Below are positions 1 to 9,679 of a stretch of DNA of 64,000 nt, in pieces. Source of the DNA: Thiemannella venezuelensis (lineage in GTDB: Bacteria; Actinomycetota; Actinomycetes; Streptosporangiales; Streptosporangiaceae); assembly GCF_014203605.1 (NCBI RefSeq), contig NZ_JACHJJ010000012.1, positions 62,001 to 126,000 of the forward strand, in the 5' to 3' direction. The notes under the pieces were generated by a model. That model was not told the DNA's origin and did no database searches. It saw only the letters and a list, made by a program, of their open reading frames with translations. Position 1 is the first letter of the stretch. Each line of letters starts with the position of its first letter. Position numbers and translations under genes: made by a program.

Positions 1-519
1 TCCGTTCAGCCGGCCGCGCAGCCGCCTGGCCGCCGTGCCGTCCCCGATCTCCGCCAGCTCCAGGCCCGAGGCCGCCAGGGCGGTGCCTCCGCCCGCCGGA
101 TCCGTCGCGGCCGGGCAGCCCTCCAGCGCCTCGGCCAGGTCGTCGAAACGGGCCTCGGCGCCCTGGCCGGGGTAGGTCGTCAGGACGACCCCCGCCAGCT
201 CGCCCAGCCCGTCTCCGTGATAGGTCGCGCTCGCCCGCACGCTCTGCGCCCGTTTCCGGGAGGCTCCTCCCGCCTCGTCCAGGACTCGCCGGCAGTCGCG
301 GTCGGCCGGGCGGAACGGAGGCCGCCATCCTTCACGGGGCTGGGCGGAGAACCCCTCCGGCAGCCCCTCCGCCTCCCGCAGCAGCCCGCTCAGCCGGTCC
401 AGCTCCGTACGGGCCTCGGCCTCAGCGTAGATCGTCGCACCCGACCCGCAACCCGCCGCGGCCCCGCCCAGGACCGCGCAGGCTGCGGTCAGCGCTACAG
501 CTCGAATCCCCCACGTCAT
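1..519 (-). CDS. Putative lipoprotein, 3' end outside window
   Basis: Reading leftwards from ATG 519, 173 codons stay open to position 1, so the C-terminus is missing. The start follows a purine-rich GGGGGAAG. The N-terminus has a hydrophobic stretch ending in a loose lipobox-like AAAGC (Cys about residue 25), so the product is probably exported and lipid-anchored. The rest is charged, with single cysteines in DRDC and EGCP that could form a disulfide. I do not recognise the family. The spacing resembles small actinobacterial extracytoplasmic sensor-type lipoproteins, but that is a guess. It lies downstream of the corC hairpin and is probably a separate unit. Confidence 0.6.
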   Translation of the reverse strand, partial: MTWGIRAVALTAACAVLGGAAAGCGSGATIYAEAEARTELDRLSGLLREAEGLPEGFSAQPREGWRPPFRPADRDCRRVLDEAGGASRKRAQSVRASATYHGDGLGELAGVVLTTYPGQGAEARFDDLAEALEGCPAATDPAGGGTALAASGLELAEIGDGTAARRLRGRLNG

Positions 520-608
520 GACTTCCCCCGAATGTCACGTGCGGGCTGATCGTCCCCGCCGATCCGCTTTCTTCCCTTCGAAGAAAAGCGACAATCATCC
601 GGAAAACG

Positions 609-653
609 TCAAGGGTGTCCTCGCCCGCATCACGCGGGCGAGGACACCCTTGA
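609..653 (-). terminator. Perfect 20-bp hairpin, likely terminator of the ybeY-corC unit
   Basis: Arms 609-628 and 634-653 are perfect reverse complements around a 5-nt loop (ATCAC). On the minus strand the stem is followed by CGTTTTCC, a short U-rich run. It lies about 290 bp past the stop of the CorC-family gene and before the lipoprotein start. Confidence 0.7.
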
Positions 654-946
654 TCGGCCGGGGTACAGCCGGCTAGCTGGCCGCGCCCGTCCTTCCCCCG
701 AGAGCCGGTCTTCGCGCCGCGAACCCCTCCCGGCGCTCGGACCGCTCCCCGGCCCCCGCCTTGGCGAGTGCCGCGGGAAGATCGTCGCGCAGGATGCTTG
801 CAGACCGCTTGCGGACGCCTTGAGACCGCCGGTCGCGGGCGCGGCGGCGGGACGGAGCCCCGCCGCCTCCGGCGAGGACGGGCCGCCTTCTCCGGAGACC
901 GGGCGTGCGGAGGCCACGCGCACCGGGCCCGGCGAAGGCCGGGGGC
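654..946. other. Intergenic stretch with no recognised gene
   Basis: About 290 bases between the hairpin and the stop of the CorC-family gene. Open frames on both strands here have Arg/Pro/Gly-biased composition typical of antisense frames in GC-rich DNA, and none has a convincing start. I see nothing functional. It may be the 3' untranslated region of the minus-strand operon. Confidence 0.4.
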
Positions 947-2251
947 TCAGCCGTGGTCGGCGGAGACGGGCGGGGTGCCGGACTCGGCCGCGCCGCCCCG
1001 CCGGACCAGGACCGTGCCGATCCGGTTGCGCCGCCCCTCGAGGCTCTCAGCCGTCAGGCTGAGCCCCTCCACCACCGCCTCCGAGCCCGCGATCGGCACC
1101 CGGCCCAGCGCGTGCGCCAGCAGGCCGCCGACCGTCTCCACGTCGTCCACGTCCAGCTCCACGCCGAACATGTCCTCCAGATCCCCCACCGGCAGCCGGG
1201 CCGTCACCCGGACGGCACCGTCCTCCAGCTGCTCCACCGGGGGCGTCTCCTGGTCGTACTCGTCGGTGATCTCACCGACGATCTCCTCCAGGACGTCCTC
1301 GATGGTGACCAGGCCCGCCGTCCCGCCGTACTCGTCGATGACGATGGCCTGGTGGATCTGGCGGGCCTGCATCTCCCGCAGGAGCTGGTCGATCGGCTTG
1401 CTCTCCGGCACGTAGCCCGCCGGGCGCATGATCGAATCCACCGGTTCGGCCCGGCCGGCGTCCCCGGCCTCCTGGACCCTGCGCACGACGTCCTTGAGGT
1501 AGGCGATGCCGATGACGTCGTCCTCGTTCTCGCCGACCACGGGGATGCGGGAGAAACCGCTGCGCAGGGCGAGCGAGAGGGCCTGGTTCAGGGTCTTGCC
1601 ACGCTCGATGAACACCATGTCGGTACGGGGCACCATGACCTCGCGGACGATGGTGTCGCCGAGCTCGAAGACCGAGTGGATCATCTCCCGCTCGTCCGGC
1701 TCGATGACCCTGCGCTCCTCCGCCAGGTCGACCAGGTCGCGCAGCTCGGCCTCGGAGGTGAACGGGCCCTCCCGGAAGCCCTTGCCGGGCGTCACGGCGT
1801 TGCCGAGCAGGATGAGGAGCTTGGGGAGCGGGCCGAAGATCCGCGTGAGGCCGTACACCAGCGGAGCGCTCGCGAGCGCGATCGGCTCGGCGTGCTGGCG
1901 GCCCAGGGTCCGCGGGGAGACCCCGACGATCACGTAACTGATCACGACCATGACCGCGGCCGCCGAGGCGTAGGCCCAGCCCTGGTCGCCGAGCCAGTCG
2001 ATGAACAGCAGCGTGGCGATCACCGTGGCGACCAGCTCGCAGGTCAGCCGGAGCAGGAGCAGCAGGTTGAGGTAGCGCGGCGGGTCCGCGACGATCGCCT
2101 GCAGCCGCGCCGCGCCCCGCCGCTCCTCACGGGCGAACTCCTCTGCGCGCACCCTGGAGATGCGGGTCAGCGCGGTCTCCGCGCTGGCGATCAGGCCGCC
2201 GATCACGACGAGGACGACGGCCGCCGGCAACCACCCGTTGGCGAGGCTCAC
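947..2251 (-). CDS. HlyC/CorC family membrane transporter (DUF21-CBS-CorC)
   Basis: 434 residues from GTG 2251, which overlaps the ybeY stop as GTGA and implies translational coupling. Residues 1-150 form the DUF21/CNNM membrane domain with three to four hydrophobic helices. MVPRTDM near 206-212 opens a CBS pair (to about 325), with the typical second-CBS segment [19 protein letters not shown]. The C-terminus (about 340-415) fits the CorC_HlyC domain. Relatives are linked to Mg2+/Co2+ export or ion homeostasis at the cytoplasmic membrane. The order phoH-ybeY-corC is widely conserved in Actinobacteria. The actual ion is not decided by sequence. Confidence 0.9.
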   Translation of the reverse strand: MSLANGWLPAAVVLVVIGGLIASAETALTRISRVRAEEFAREERRGAARLQAIVADPPRYLNLLLLLRLTCELVATVIATLLFIDWLGDQGWAYASAAAVMVVISYVIVGVSPRTLGRQHAEPIALASAPLVYGLTRIFGPLPKLLILLGNAVTPGKGFREGPFTSEAELRDLVDLAEERRVIEPDEREMIHSVFELGDTIVREVMVPRTDMVFIERGKTLNQALSLALRSGFSRIPVVGENEDDVIGIAYLKDVVRRVQEAGDAGRAEPVDSIMRPAGYVPESKPIDQLLREMQARQIHQAIVIDEYGGTAGLVTIEDVLEEIVGEITDEYDQETPPVEQLEDGAVRVTARLPVGDLEDMFGVELDVDDVETVGGLLAHALGRVPIAGSEAVVEGLSLTAESLEGRRNRIGTVLVRRGGAAESGTPPVSADHG

Positions 2252-2730
2252 CGCTGGGGGCGCACCTCCCGCCACGCCTCGAGCAGCTCGCCCTGGAGCC
2301 CGAACATCTCCTTGTGCTCCTCGGGCTCGGCGTGGTCGTAGCCGAGCAGGTGCAGGATGCCGTGCGTGCACAGCAGCTCCAGCTCCGCCTCCGTGCCGTG
2401 CCCGGCCTCGGCCCCCTGCTTGGCGGCGACCTGCGGGCAGAGCACCACGTCTCCGAGCAGCGCCGGATCCGCGGGGGCGTCGCCCTCCCGCCGCGCTCCG
2501 GCTCCGTGACCGGGACGGAGCTCGTCCATCGGGAAGGCCAGCACGTCCGTGGGGCCGGGCTCGCCCATCCACCGCTCGTGCAGCTCCGACATGGCCTCCT
2601 CGTCCACGACGAGGATCGACAGCTCGGCGAGCGGGTTGATGCCCATCCGCTCCAGGACGTGCCCGGCCAGCGCGACGAGGAGCCCCTCGTCCACCTCGAC
2701 GCCGGACTCGTTGTTGACCTCGATGCTCAT
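2248..2730 (-). CDS. ybeY: Endoribonuclease YbeY, rRNA maturation factor
   Basis: 160 residues, the usual family length. The zinc-binding signature H3xH5xH appears as [11 protein letters not shown] with His123, His127 and His133. GDVVLCP and TDVLAFP are further conserved blocks. YbeY is a metal-dependent single-strand RNase involved in 16S rRNA 3'-end processing and ribosome quality control. It sits 55 bp downstream of phoH and overlaps the CorC gene by 4 bp, so the three probably share a transcript. Start is ATG 2730. Confidence 0.95.
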   Translation of the reverse strand: MSIEVNNESGVEVDEGLLVALAGHVLERMGINPLAELSILVVDEEAMSELHERWMGEPGPTDVLAFPMDELRPGHGAGARREGDAPADPALLGDVVLCPQVAAKQGAEAGHGTEAELELLCTHGILHLLGYDHAEPEEHKEMFGLQGELLEAWREVRPQR

Positions 2731-2785
2731 GCGGTCTCCTCACCCAGCGGCCCGGAGCCCGCACGGGCTCGTTCGCTCCGCTCTC

Positions 2786-3850
2786 TCACGATCTCCCCCG
2801 GGGACGCTTGACCGCGCCCTTGATCGCCTGCGGCGCGCTCTGCCGCACGGTCTCGTCATAGCGCCCGTAGGCGTCCACGATGTCGCTCACCAGCTTGTGC
2901 CGCACCACGTCGGCGCTGGTCAGCCTACTGAAGTGGATGTCCGGGATGCCGTCGAGGATGTCCTGGACGACCCGCAGGCCGCTCTGCACGCCGCCCGGCA
3001 GGTCGACCTGGGTGACGTCGCCGGTCACGACGATCTTCGAGTTGAAGCCCAGCCTGGTGAGGAACATCTTCATCTGCTCGGGCGAGGTGTTCTGCGCCTC
3101 GTCCAGGATGATGTAGGCGTCGTTGAGCGTGCGGCCGCGCATGTAGGCCAGGGGTGCGACCTCGATCGTGCCCGCGGCCATCAGCCGGGGGATCGAGTCG
3201 GGGTCGATCATGTCGTGCAGCGCGTCGTAGAGCGGGCGCAGGTAGGGGTCGATCTTCTCGTAGAGCGTGCCGGGCAGGAAGCCCAGCCGTTCTCCGGCCT
3301 CGACCGCGGGGCGGGTGAGGATGATCCGGTTGACCTTCTTCTCCTGCAGCGCCCGCACGGCCTTGGCCATCGCCAGGTAGGTCTTGCCGGTGCCGGCCGG
3401 GCCGATGCCGAAGACGATGGTGTGCCTGTCGATCGCGTCGACGTAGCGCTTCTGGTTGACGGTCTTCGGCCGGATGGTCCGGCCCCGCGAGGAGATGATG
3501 TCGAGGGAGAGCACCTCGGCTGGGCGGTCGGAGGTCATCCGCAGCATGGCGATGCTGCGCTCGACCGCGTCCGCCGTCAGCTCGGCGCCCCCCTGGACCA
3601 GTTCGGTCAGCTCCTCGAAGAGGCGCACGACGATGCTGCTCTCCTCCGGGCTGCCGGTGATGGTGATCTCGTTGCCCCGGACGTGGATGTCTGCGCGGAA
3701 GGCGCCCTCGATGACCCGCAACAGCTCGTCGCGCGAGCCCAGCAGGCTGACCATCGAATGATCGTCCGGTATCACCACCTTCGCCTGGGTCCGGCTCGGA
3801 CCCTTGGACCGCGGCGGTGGGGTTCTGCTGGAATCGTTTGGCTCGGACAT
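2786..3850 (-). CDS. phoH: PhoH-like ATPase (YbeZ type)
   Basis: 354 residues. Walker A GPAGTGKT lies at 150-157 and Walker B IILDEAQN around 247-254. The segment between, with [18 protein letters not shown], is characteristic of PhoH/YbeZ. About 120 N-terminal residues contain a KH-like region. PhoH proteins are cytoplasmic NTPases, probably RNA helicases, that work with YbeY in ribosome maturation; the gene directly precedes ybeY here. The first 25 residues are polar and Pro-rich. Start ATG 3850 leaves 117 bp to the HIT gene, room for a promoter. Confidence 0.93.
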   Translation of the reverse strand: MSEPNDSSRTPPPRSKGPSRTQAKVVIPDDHSMVSLLGSRDELLRVIEGAFRADIHVRGNEITITGSPEESSIVVRLFEELTELVQGGAELTADAVERSIAMLRMTSDRPAEVLSLDIISSRGRTIRPKTVNQKRYVDAIDRHTIVFGIGPAGTGKTYLAMAKAVRALQEKKVNRIILTRPAVEAGERLGFLPGTLYEKIDPYLRPLYDALHDMIDPDSIPRLMAAGTIEVAPLAYMRGRTLNDAYIILDEAQNTSPEQMKMFLTRLGFNSKIVVTGDVTQVDLPGGVQSGLRVVQDILDGIPDIHFSRLTSADVVRHKLVSDIVDAYGRYDETVRQSAPQAIKGAVKRPRGRS

Positions 3851-3967
3851 GGGCGGGCCTCGCGGCCTGTTCGCCTCCAGACATCGACGACGGACTCACA
3901 GAAGCGCCCCGGAAGGCGCCTCCTCCGCCATCGTATCCGCGATCGCGGTGATCGCGCCTTCCCGTTT

Positions 3968-4321
3968 TCACCCGGGCGGCCAGCTCAGGCCGCGCCCACC
4001 CAGCACGTGTCCGTGCACGTGGAAGACGGTCTGCCCGGCCTGCGCCCCGGTGTTGAAGACCAACCGGTACCCGGAGCCGGCGATGCCCTCCTGCTCGGCC
4101 ACCGCGTGCGCGGCCTTGATCACCTCGTCGGCCAGCCCGTGGTCGGCGGCGGCCAGTGCGGCCGCGTCCGGGTAGTGGTCCTTGGGGATGACCAGGACGT
4201 GGGTGGGCGCCTTGGGGTCGATGTCGCGGAAGGCCAGGGTGCGCCCGGTCTCGTGGACGATCTCCGCGGGAATCTCCTCGGCCACGATCCTGCAGAACAG
4301 GCAGTCGGCTTCACTCACCAT
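3968..4321 (-). CDS. HIT family (HINT-type) nucleotide-binding protein
   Basis: 117 residues, typical of HINT. The histidine triad reads HVHGHV (His101, 103, 105), with the middle His the expected catalytic nucleophile for purine nucleoside phosphoramidate hydrolysis. An N-terminal CLFC (Cys7, Cys10) could help bind zinc with a downstream His, as in some HINT proteins. It lies upstream of phoH on the same strand. It is cytoplasmic and the in vivo substrate is unknown. The start ATG 4321 is divergent from the sigma factor gene across about 150 bp. Confidence 0.9.
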   Translation of the reverse strand: MVSEADCLFCRIVAEEIPAEIVHETGRTLAFRDIDPKAPTHVLVIPKDHYPDAAALAAADHGLADEVIKAAHAVAEQEGIAGSGYRLVFNTGAQAGQTVFHVHGHVLGGRGLSWPPG

Positions 4322-4474
4322 GGGGGCACCCTATCCCGGCGGGTGTTGCCGATCGGTGATGCGCCGCCGGACGCGAAGAGAGATCCACGCGGATAGGGTG
4401 TGTGTGCGAAACTTGCGACGACAGACAAGTACGCGTCTGCTCAAAAGTCCGCATGGCGAGGACACGACTGGGTC

Positions 4475-5080
4475 ATGCCCCCTAATGAACGGCAAGAGAG
4501 TAAACCCTCCGACGAAGATGAGCGTCCCATTGATGTGACCACCGAGACCCTCGTGGCCGACAGGTCGCTCGGGGCGGTGCCCGTCGGGTGGGATGCCGAC
4601 ATGGCCGTTACCGCGCTCTACAGCGCGCACTACCGGTCGCTCGTGCGCCTCGCCGTGTTACTCGTCCGCGACGTGGCAACCGCGGAGGAAGTCGTGCAGG
4701 ACGCGTTCGTCGCCATCCACGGCGCCTGGCGCAGGCTGCGCGACACCGACAAGGCACTCGCCTACCTGCGCCAGTCGGTCGTCAACCGATCCCGGTCGGT
4801 GCTCCGGCACCGGGCGGTCGTCGAGAAGTACGCACCCAAGGGCCTGCCCGACGCGCCGAGCGCCGAGAACGGCGCGATCGGCGAGCTGGAGCGGTCCGCC
4901 GTCATCGAGGCGCTCCGCGGGCTCCCCGCACGCCAGCGGGAGGCACTGGTCCTGCGCTACTACGGAGACCTCTCAGAAGCGCAGATCGCCGACGCGATGG
5001 GCATCAGCAAGGGCGCGGTCAAGAGTCACACGGCTCGCGGCATGGCCGCCCTACGGACCACACTGGAGCAACTGTCATGA
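4475..5080 (+). CDS. SigE-family (ECF-like) RNA polymerase sigma factor
   Basis: 201 residues from ATG 4475, preceded by GCGAGGAC about 11 nt upstream. An earlier in-frame ATG at 4400 would add 25 poorly coding residues. Region 2 includes YSAHYRSLVRLAVLLVRD and EEVVQDAFVAIHGAW. Region 4 includes LPARQREALVLRYYGDLSE followed by a helix-turn-helix (IADAMGISKGAVKSHTARG). This matches the Streptomyces SigE-type subfamily of about 170-200 residues. The N-terminal 40 residues are acidic. The stop overlaps the next ATG as ATGA, so the membrane partner is likely its regulator or co-expressed output. Confidence 0.9.
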   Translation: MPPNERQESKPSDEDERPIDVTTETLVADRSLGAVPVGWDADMAVTALYSAHYRSLVRLAVLLVRDVATAEEVVQDAFVAIHGAWRRLRDTDKALAYLRQSVVNRSRSVLRHRAVVEKYAPKGLPDAPSAENGAIGELERSAVIEALRGLPARQREALVLRYYGDLSEAQIADAMGISKGAVKSHTARGMAALRTTLEQLS

Positions 5081-5730
5081 CCGACTCCCCCGACGAGTAC
5101 GGCGAGCTGCTCCGCCGTGCCCTCAGCGCGGAGGCGGACTCGGTCGTTCCCTCCCCGGACGGACTGGAGATCATCCGCGCTCGCATAGAACGACGCGGGC
5201 TCCGCGGGCTGGTGTGGTGGCGCGTGGGAGCCTCCGTCGCGGGAGCGGTGCTGGTCGGCGGTGCCGTCGTCGTGGCGGTCCCGGAGTTCCGCCAGCAGGT
5301 GCAGCAGATCATCGTTGTCCGCGACGTCCAGCCGACGTCGACGACAGCCCCGCCAGAGCTGTCGTCGACCTCCCGGCCGCCCGCGAACAACGGTGCGCAG
5401 CCCCCCGTCGTCACCGAGTCCAGCGCACCGCCCCTGCCCGCCACCACACAGGCCAGGACCCCGGCGCCGAGTTCGACCCCGCGGCCGACCCCGACTCCGA
5501 CGCCCACTCCCACGGCCACCCCCTGCCCGACCGCGACCGCCGAGCCGCTGGCGGCCGATCCCGCGGAGCCGTCCGAGGAGTGCGAGGAGGCCGAGACGCC
5601 GACCCCGGCGCCCTCGGAGGCCGGCACGCCCTCGGAGTCCCCCTGCCCGGCCGAGGACTGCCCGTCGCCGGACGGGTCGGAGCCGCCGCTGCCGTCGGAG
5701 GAGATCACCCCGGCCCCCGTCAACAGCTGA
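5077..5730 (+). CDS. Single-pass membrane protein coupled to sigma factor
   Basis: 217 residues. A cytoplasmic N-terminus of about 49 residues precedes one transmembrane helix (about 50-69, GASVAGAVLVGGAVVVAV), then a long Pro/Thr/Ser-rich extracytoplasmic tail with PTPTPTPT runs and Cys pairs near the end. The 4-bp overlap with the sigma gene and the inside-TM-outside layout suggest an anti-sigma-like or sigma-associated sensor. No zinc-binding anti-sigma motif (HxxxCxxC) is visible in the cytoplasmic part, so the anti-sigma role is only inferred from context. Confidence 0.75.
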   Translation: MTDSPDEYGELLRRALSAEADSVVPSPDGLEIIRARIERRGLRGLVWWRVGASVAGAVLVGGAVVVAVPEFRQQVQQIIVVRDVQPTSTTAPPELSSTSRPPANNGAQPPVVTESSAPPLPATTQARTPAPSSTPRPTPTPTPTPTATPCPTATAEPLAADPAEPSEECEEAETPTPAPSEAGTPSESPCPAEDCPSPDGSEPPLPSEEITPAPVNS

Positions 5731-5746
5731 GGCGGGCCGGGCGGGG

Positions 5747-6478
5747 TCACCAGCGGCCGGTGCGGGCCTGGAGCACGGCCGCCGCGGCGACCCCCGCCGT
5801 CGAGGTGCGCAGGACCGTCGGTCCGAGCAGCGTGGGTACGGCCCCCGCCGCCCTGAAGGCGGCGAGCTCCTCGTCGGCGATCCCGCCCTCGGGGCCGACC
5901 ACCACCACGATGTCCCCCTCACCGGGCGGCTCCAGGCCGGACAGGGGCGCGGCGGCCTCCTCGTGGAGCACGACGCCCAGCGCGGCCGCCGACAGCAGCG
6001 CGGCCACCCCCGCGGTGGTGGCGGGCCCGGTCACCTCCGGCAGGTGGAAGCGGCGCGCCTGCTTGCCCGCCTCCCGTGCGGTGGACCTCCACCGGGCCAG
6101 CGACTTGGCCGCCCGCTCGCCCTTCCACTGGGTGACGCACCGGGCCGCCGCCCAGGGCACGATGACGTCGACCCCGGCCTCGGTCATCATCTCCACCGCC
6201 AGCTCGCCCCGCTCTCCCTTCGGCAGCCCCTGCACGACGACCAGCCGGGGCCGGGGCGCGGGCACGTCGCGGCGGCCCACCACCTCGACCTCCAGGGAGT
6301 CCTTGCCGGCGGCCAGCACCACGCACTCGGCCACCGCGCCCGCCCCGTCGGTCAGGTCGAGCCGCTCCCCCGCGCGCAGCCGCCGTACGGCGGCCGCGTG
6401 CCGCCCCTCGGAGCCGCCGAGCACGAAGCGCGCCCGCGCCAGGTCGGCCGGGTCGGCCAGGAAGACGGGGACCGTCAT
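5747..6478 (-). CDS. rsmE: 16S rRNA m3U1498 methyltransferase RsmE
   Basis: 243 residues from ATG 6478, which overlaps the dnaJ stop as ATGA. N-terminal PUA-like region includes [17 protein letters not shown]. The SPOUT fold is shown by [11 protein letters not shown] and the knot motif [15 protein letters not shown] near the C-terminus. The enzyme methylates N3 of U1498 in 16S rRNA using SAM. The hrcA-dnaJ-rsmE order is standard in Actinobacteria. The gene is convergent with the sigma-factor unit, with only 16 bp between stops. Confidence 0.95.
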   Translation of the reverse strand: MTVPVFLADPADLARARFVLGGSEGRHAAAVRRLRAGERLDLTDGAGAVAECVVLAAGKDSLEVEVVGRRDVPAPRPRLVVVQGLPKGERGELAVEMMTEAGVDVIVPWAAARCVTQWKGERAAKSLARWRSTAREAGKQARRFHLPEVTGPATTAGVAALLSAAALGVVLHEEAAAPLSGLEPPGEGDIVVVVGPEGGIADEELAAFRAAGAVPTLLGPTVLRTSTAGVAAAAVLQARTGRW

Positions 6479-7614
6479 CGGCCGTTGAAGGCGTCCCGCA
6501 GGCGCGAGAAGAAGCCCTGCTGGCCGGGGGCGAACTTGCCTGGCGGGCGCTCCTCGCCGCGGAGCTTCGACAGCTCGCGCAGGAGCGCCTCCTGGGCCGG
6601 GTCGAGGCGGGTCGGCGTCTCCACGTTGATGTGGATGAGCAGGTCGCCGCGGCCGGTCTCGTTGAGGCGCTGCACGCCCCTGCCGTACAGCGGGATGGTC
6701 TGCCCGGACTGGGAGCCCGGCCGGACGTCGATCTCCTCGGCGCCGTCGAGCGTCTCCACGGTCAGGACGGTGCCGAGCGCGGCCGCGGTCATCGGGATCT
6801 GCACGGTGCAGTGCAGGTCGTCGCCGCGGCGCTCGAAGATCTCGTGCGGGCGCTCCACGATCTCCAGGAACAGGTCTCCGGGCGGGCCGCCGCCGGGACC
6901 GACCTCGCCCTCGCCGGCGAGCTGGATGTGGGTGCCGTCCTCCACCCCCGCCGGGATGCGGACCTTGATGGTGCGCCGGGTGCGGACCCGGCCGTCGCCG
7001 GAGCACTCCTGGCAGGGGTGGCGGATGATCGAGCCGAACCCTCCGCACTGGGGGCAGGGCCGGGAGGTCATGACCTGGCCCAGGAAGGAGCGGGTCACCT
7101 GGGAGACCTCGCCCCGGCCGTGGCACGTGTCGCAGGTGTCGGGGTGGGTGCCGGCGGCGGCCCCCGAGCCGGAGCAGACGTCGCAGAGCACCGCGGTGTC
7201 CACCACCAGTTCGCGGGTGGTGCCGAAGGCCGACTCGCGCAGGTCCAGCTCGACCCGGATGGTGGCGTTGCGGCCCCGGCGCGCCCGGGAGCGGGGGCCG
7301 CGCCCGCCGCCGGCCGCCGCGCCGAAGAAGGCGTCCATGATGTCGCTGAACGGGAAGCCGGCGCCGAAGCCGCCGGCGCCCGCGCCGCCGCCCGCGGCGA
7401 ACGGGTCGGCGCCCATGTCGTACATCTGCCGCTTGCCCGCGTCGGAGAGGACCTCGTAGGCCTGGGTGATCTCCTTGAAACGCTCCTGCGTCTCAGGGTC
7501 GGGGTTCACGTCGGGGTGCAGCTCCCGCGCCAGGCGGCGGTAGGCCTTCTTGATCTCTTCCGCACTGGCGTCACGGCGCACCCCGAGGGTGCCGTAGTAG
7601 TCACTCTTAGCCAC
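6475..7614 (-). CDS. dnaJ: Chaperone DnaJ
   Basis: 379 residues. The J-domain has HPD at 33-35, followed by a Gly/Phe-rich linker (about 70-105). Four CxxCxGxG repeats start at Cys144, Cys161, Cys187 and Cys201 and bind two zinc ions, then come the C-terminal substrate-binding domains. It stimulates DnaK ATPase. Being next to hrcA and lacking grpE/dnaK, it corresponds to the second actinobacterial DnaJ (DnaJ2 type). Expression should follow the HrcA/CIRCE control upstream. Confidence 0.96.
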   Translation of the reverse strand: MAKSDYYGTLGVRRDASAEEIKKAYRRLARELHPDVNPDPETQERFKEITQAYEVLSDAGKRQMYDMGADPFAAGGGAGAGGFGAGFPFSDIMDAFFGAAAGGGRGPRSRARRGRNATIRVELDLRESAFGTTRELVVDTAVLCDVCSGSGAAAGTHPDTCDTCHGRGEVSQVTRSFLGQVMTSRPCPQCGGFGSIIRHPCQECSGDGRVRTRRTIKVRIPAGVEDGTHIQLAGEGEVGPGGGPPGDLFLEIVERPHEIFERRGDDLHCTVQIPMTAAALGTVLTVETLDGAEEIDVRPGSQSGQTIPLYGRGVQRLNETGRGDLLIHINVETPTRLDPAQEALLRELSKLRGEERPPGKFAPGQQGFFSRLRDAFNGR

Positions 7615-7626
7615 TTAGTCGACCTC

Positions 7627-8640
7627 TTAGGATGCAGCCAGGATCTGGCTGACGTAGCGTGCCACCGCGCGCACCGCGCCCATCGTGACCGGGTAGTCCA
7701 TTCGTGTCGGCCCCAGCACACCGAGCCGGGCCAGTTGCTTGTCCCCCGAACCGTATCCGGCGGCCACGATCGATGTGCCGCGCAGTCCGGTATAGGGGTT
7801 CTCCGAGCCGATCCGCACGGTCAGCGCGGACAGGTCGGAGGTCTCGCCGAGCAGGCGCATGAGCACGACCTGCTCCTCCAGCGCCTCCAGCACGTCGCGG
7901 AGCCCGACGGTGAAGTCGGCCCCCGCGAGGTTGGCGGCCCCGGCGATGACGATCTTCTCATCCTGCCGCTCCACCAGGGACTCCAGGAGCACCGACAGGA
8001 CCGTGGCCGCCAGCGGCCGGTCCTCGGCCGGGAGGCGCTCGGGCAGGTCGGCGACCCTGTCCGGGACGTTGGTGAGCCCGCAGCCGTCCAGGCAGGCGTT
8101 GAGCATGGCGCGCAGGTGGGCGATGCGGGCCTCGTCCACCGGGTCGGGCAGCTCGACCACGCGCTGCTCGACCCTGCCGGTGTTGGTGATGAGCACGAAC
8201 ACCAGCCGGCGCTCGCTCAGCGGGACCAGCTCGACGTGCCGGACCGTGGAGCTCGTCAGCGTGGGGTACTGCACCACGGCGACCTGCCGGGTGAGCTGCG
8301 CCAGCAGCCGCACCGTGCGCGTCACGACGTCGTCGATGTCCACCGCGCCGGCCAGGAAGGACTCGATGGCCCTGCGCTCGGCGCCGGACAGCGGTTTGAC
8401 CTGTGAGAGGCGGTCGACGAAGAGCCGGTAGCCCTTGTCGGTGGGCACCCGGCCGGCGCTGGTGTGCGGCTGGGCGATGTAGCCCTGCTCCTCAAGCACC
8501 GCCATGTCGTTGCGGATCGTCGCCGGCGAGACGCCCAGGTTGTGCCGCTCGGTGAGCGCCTTGGAACCCACCGGCTCGTTGGTGGAGACGTAGTCCTCGA
8601 CGATGGCACGGAGCACCGCGAGCTTACGGTCGTCGACCAA
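7627..8640 (-). CDS. hrcA: Heat-inducible transcriptional repressor HrcA
   Basis: 337 residues from TTG 8640. GGGAGG ends 8 nt upstream of it. An alternative GTG at 8649 would add three residues but sits directly on the Shine-Dalgarno sequence. An N-terminal winged helix ([36 protein letters not shown]) is followed by the GAF-like dimer region. HrcA represses class I heat-shock genes by binding CIRCE, and such a site lies 52 bp upstream, so autoregulation of hrcA-dnaJ-rsmE is expected. Confidence 0.96.
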   Translation of the reverse strand: MVDDRKLAVLRAIVEDYVSTNEPVGSKALTERHNLGVSPATIRNDMAVLEEQGYIAQPHTSAGRVPTDKGYRLFVDRLSQVKPLSGAERRAIESFLAGAVDIDDVVTRTVRLLAQLTRQVAVVQYPTLTSSTVRHVELVPLSERRLVFVLITNTGRVEQRVVELPDPVDEARIAHLRAMLNACLDGCGLTNVPDRVADLPERLPAEDRPLAATVLSVLLESLVERQDEKIVIAGAANLAGADFTVGLRDVLEALEEQVVLMRLLGETSDLSALTVRIGSENPYTGLRGTSIVAAGYGSGDKQLARLGVLGPTRMDYPVTMGAVRAVARYVSQILAAS

Positions 8641-8691
8641 CGTGCTCACCTCCCTGCCAGCACTCGCGCACCTCAGCTGGAAACGCCAGGT

Positions 8692-8718
8692 CTGGCACTC
8701 TGTGTTCCCGAGTGCCAA
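8692..8718. promoter_or_regulatory. CIRCE operator for HrcA
   Basis: Arms CTGGCACTC (8692-8700) and GAGTGCCAA (8710-8718) are separated by exactly 9 nt, matching the CIRCE consensus TTAGCACTC-N9-GAGTGCTAA closely. It lies just upstream of hrcA on the minus strand. Confidence 0.93.
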
Positions 8719-8826
8719 TTGTAGGGCTCCCGCCCGGAGCATGCGATAACACGACCCGGCGAGGGCCCACCTGGGTGTTAAGTCAACTGCTATCCGGAGA
8801 CAAGCGACAACCTGCACACTTGCCCC

Positions 8827-9570
8827 ATGTCCCACAATTTCGGAACCCCTCCGGGTGGCGCCGGCCCCGGCATGCCCGGCTACGGCACCCCCCAGAACCA
8901 GCAGTACGGCGGCCAGCCGTACGGCCAGCAGCCCGGCATCCCCCCTTACGGCGCCGCCCCCGGCTACGGAGCCCCTCCCGGCTACGGCGCGCCCCAGGGC
9001 CCGCCGCCGAAGGTGAAGCCGGGTGTCGGCGGGATCGTCGGCGCCTGGCTGGTCGCGGTGGTCGCCGTGGTCGTCGGCGTCGGCGGCTTCTTCTTCACGG
9101 TCTCCGGTGTGGCCCCGGAGACCTCGCACGCCCCCGGCGAGACCATGACGGTCCGCTTCGACCCGGCGGACGAGGCGAACCGGCCCGCCGTCTACGTCTC
9201 CGCCGCCGCGGGCACCAAGTTCGAGTGCGGTTTCCCCGAGGGCTCCGCCGTGGGCGAGCTCGCGCGGCCGGACACGCAGTTCACCGTCACCGGCACGGAC
9301 CAGGTCGCCTGGGAGCTGGCTCTGCGGTTCGGCGCCGCGCAGGCGGGCGAGTACCAGGTCGTCTGCTCCGTCACCGACGGCGGCGACGCCCGCTTCGGCG
9401 TGGGCAAGGAGCTGAGCGCCGGGACGGCGGCGATCGGGGTCGTCCTGCTGGTCGGGGTACCGGTCATCGGGGTCGTCCTGGCCGTCATCGTGACGATCGT
9501 CGTGCTGGTCAAGCGGAAGCGCGCCCGCAGGAGCGCGGCCGCGGCCTGGGGCGGACACTACGGCGGGTGA
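8827..9570 (+). CDS. Two-TM protein with Pro/Gly/Tyr-rich N-terminus, paralog 1
   Basis: 247 residues. Residues 1-60 are Gly/Pro/Tyr/Gln-rich ([11 protein letters not shown] type). One TM helix lies near 65-90, then an extracytoplasmic domain of about 110 residues with two conserved Cys (EC in KFECGF, VC in QVVCSV), a second TM helix (about 205-232), and a basic KRKRARR tail. The paralog immediately downstream shares [28 protein letters not shown] and [14 protein letters not shown]. No Shine-Dalgarno is obvious before ATG 8827. Function is unknown; the disulfide-type outer domain suggests a surface or envelope role. Confidence 0.85.
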   Translation: MSHNFGTPPGGAGPGMPGYGTPQNQQYGGQPYGQQPGIPPYGAAPGYGAPPGYGAPQGPPPKVKPGVGGIVGAWLVAVVAVVVGVGGFFFTVSGVAPETSHAPGETMTVRFDPADEANRPAVYVSAAAGTKFECGFPEGSAVGELARPDTQFTVTGTDQVAWELALRFGAAQAGEYQVVCSVTDGGDARFGVGKELSAGTAAIGVVLLVGVPVIGVVLAVIVTIVVLVKRKRARRSAAAAWGGHYGG

Positions 9571-9679
9571 CCGGCCGGTCCGCCGCCACCCGGCCCGGCG
9601 TCCGGCCCCATCGAAGATCTAGGGGACCGTTAGGCAACCCGTTGGTGACGAATAAGGTACTGAGCGCACACTTATTTAC

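Noticed and set aside
905-2341. 478-codon plus-strand frame opposite the CorC/YbeY genes
   Set aside because: Shadow of the minus-strand genes; composition (Asp/His/Arg-rich) is typical of antisense frames in GC-rich DNA.
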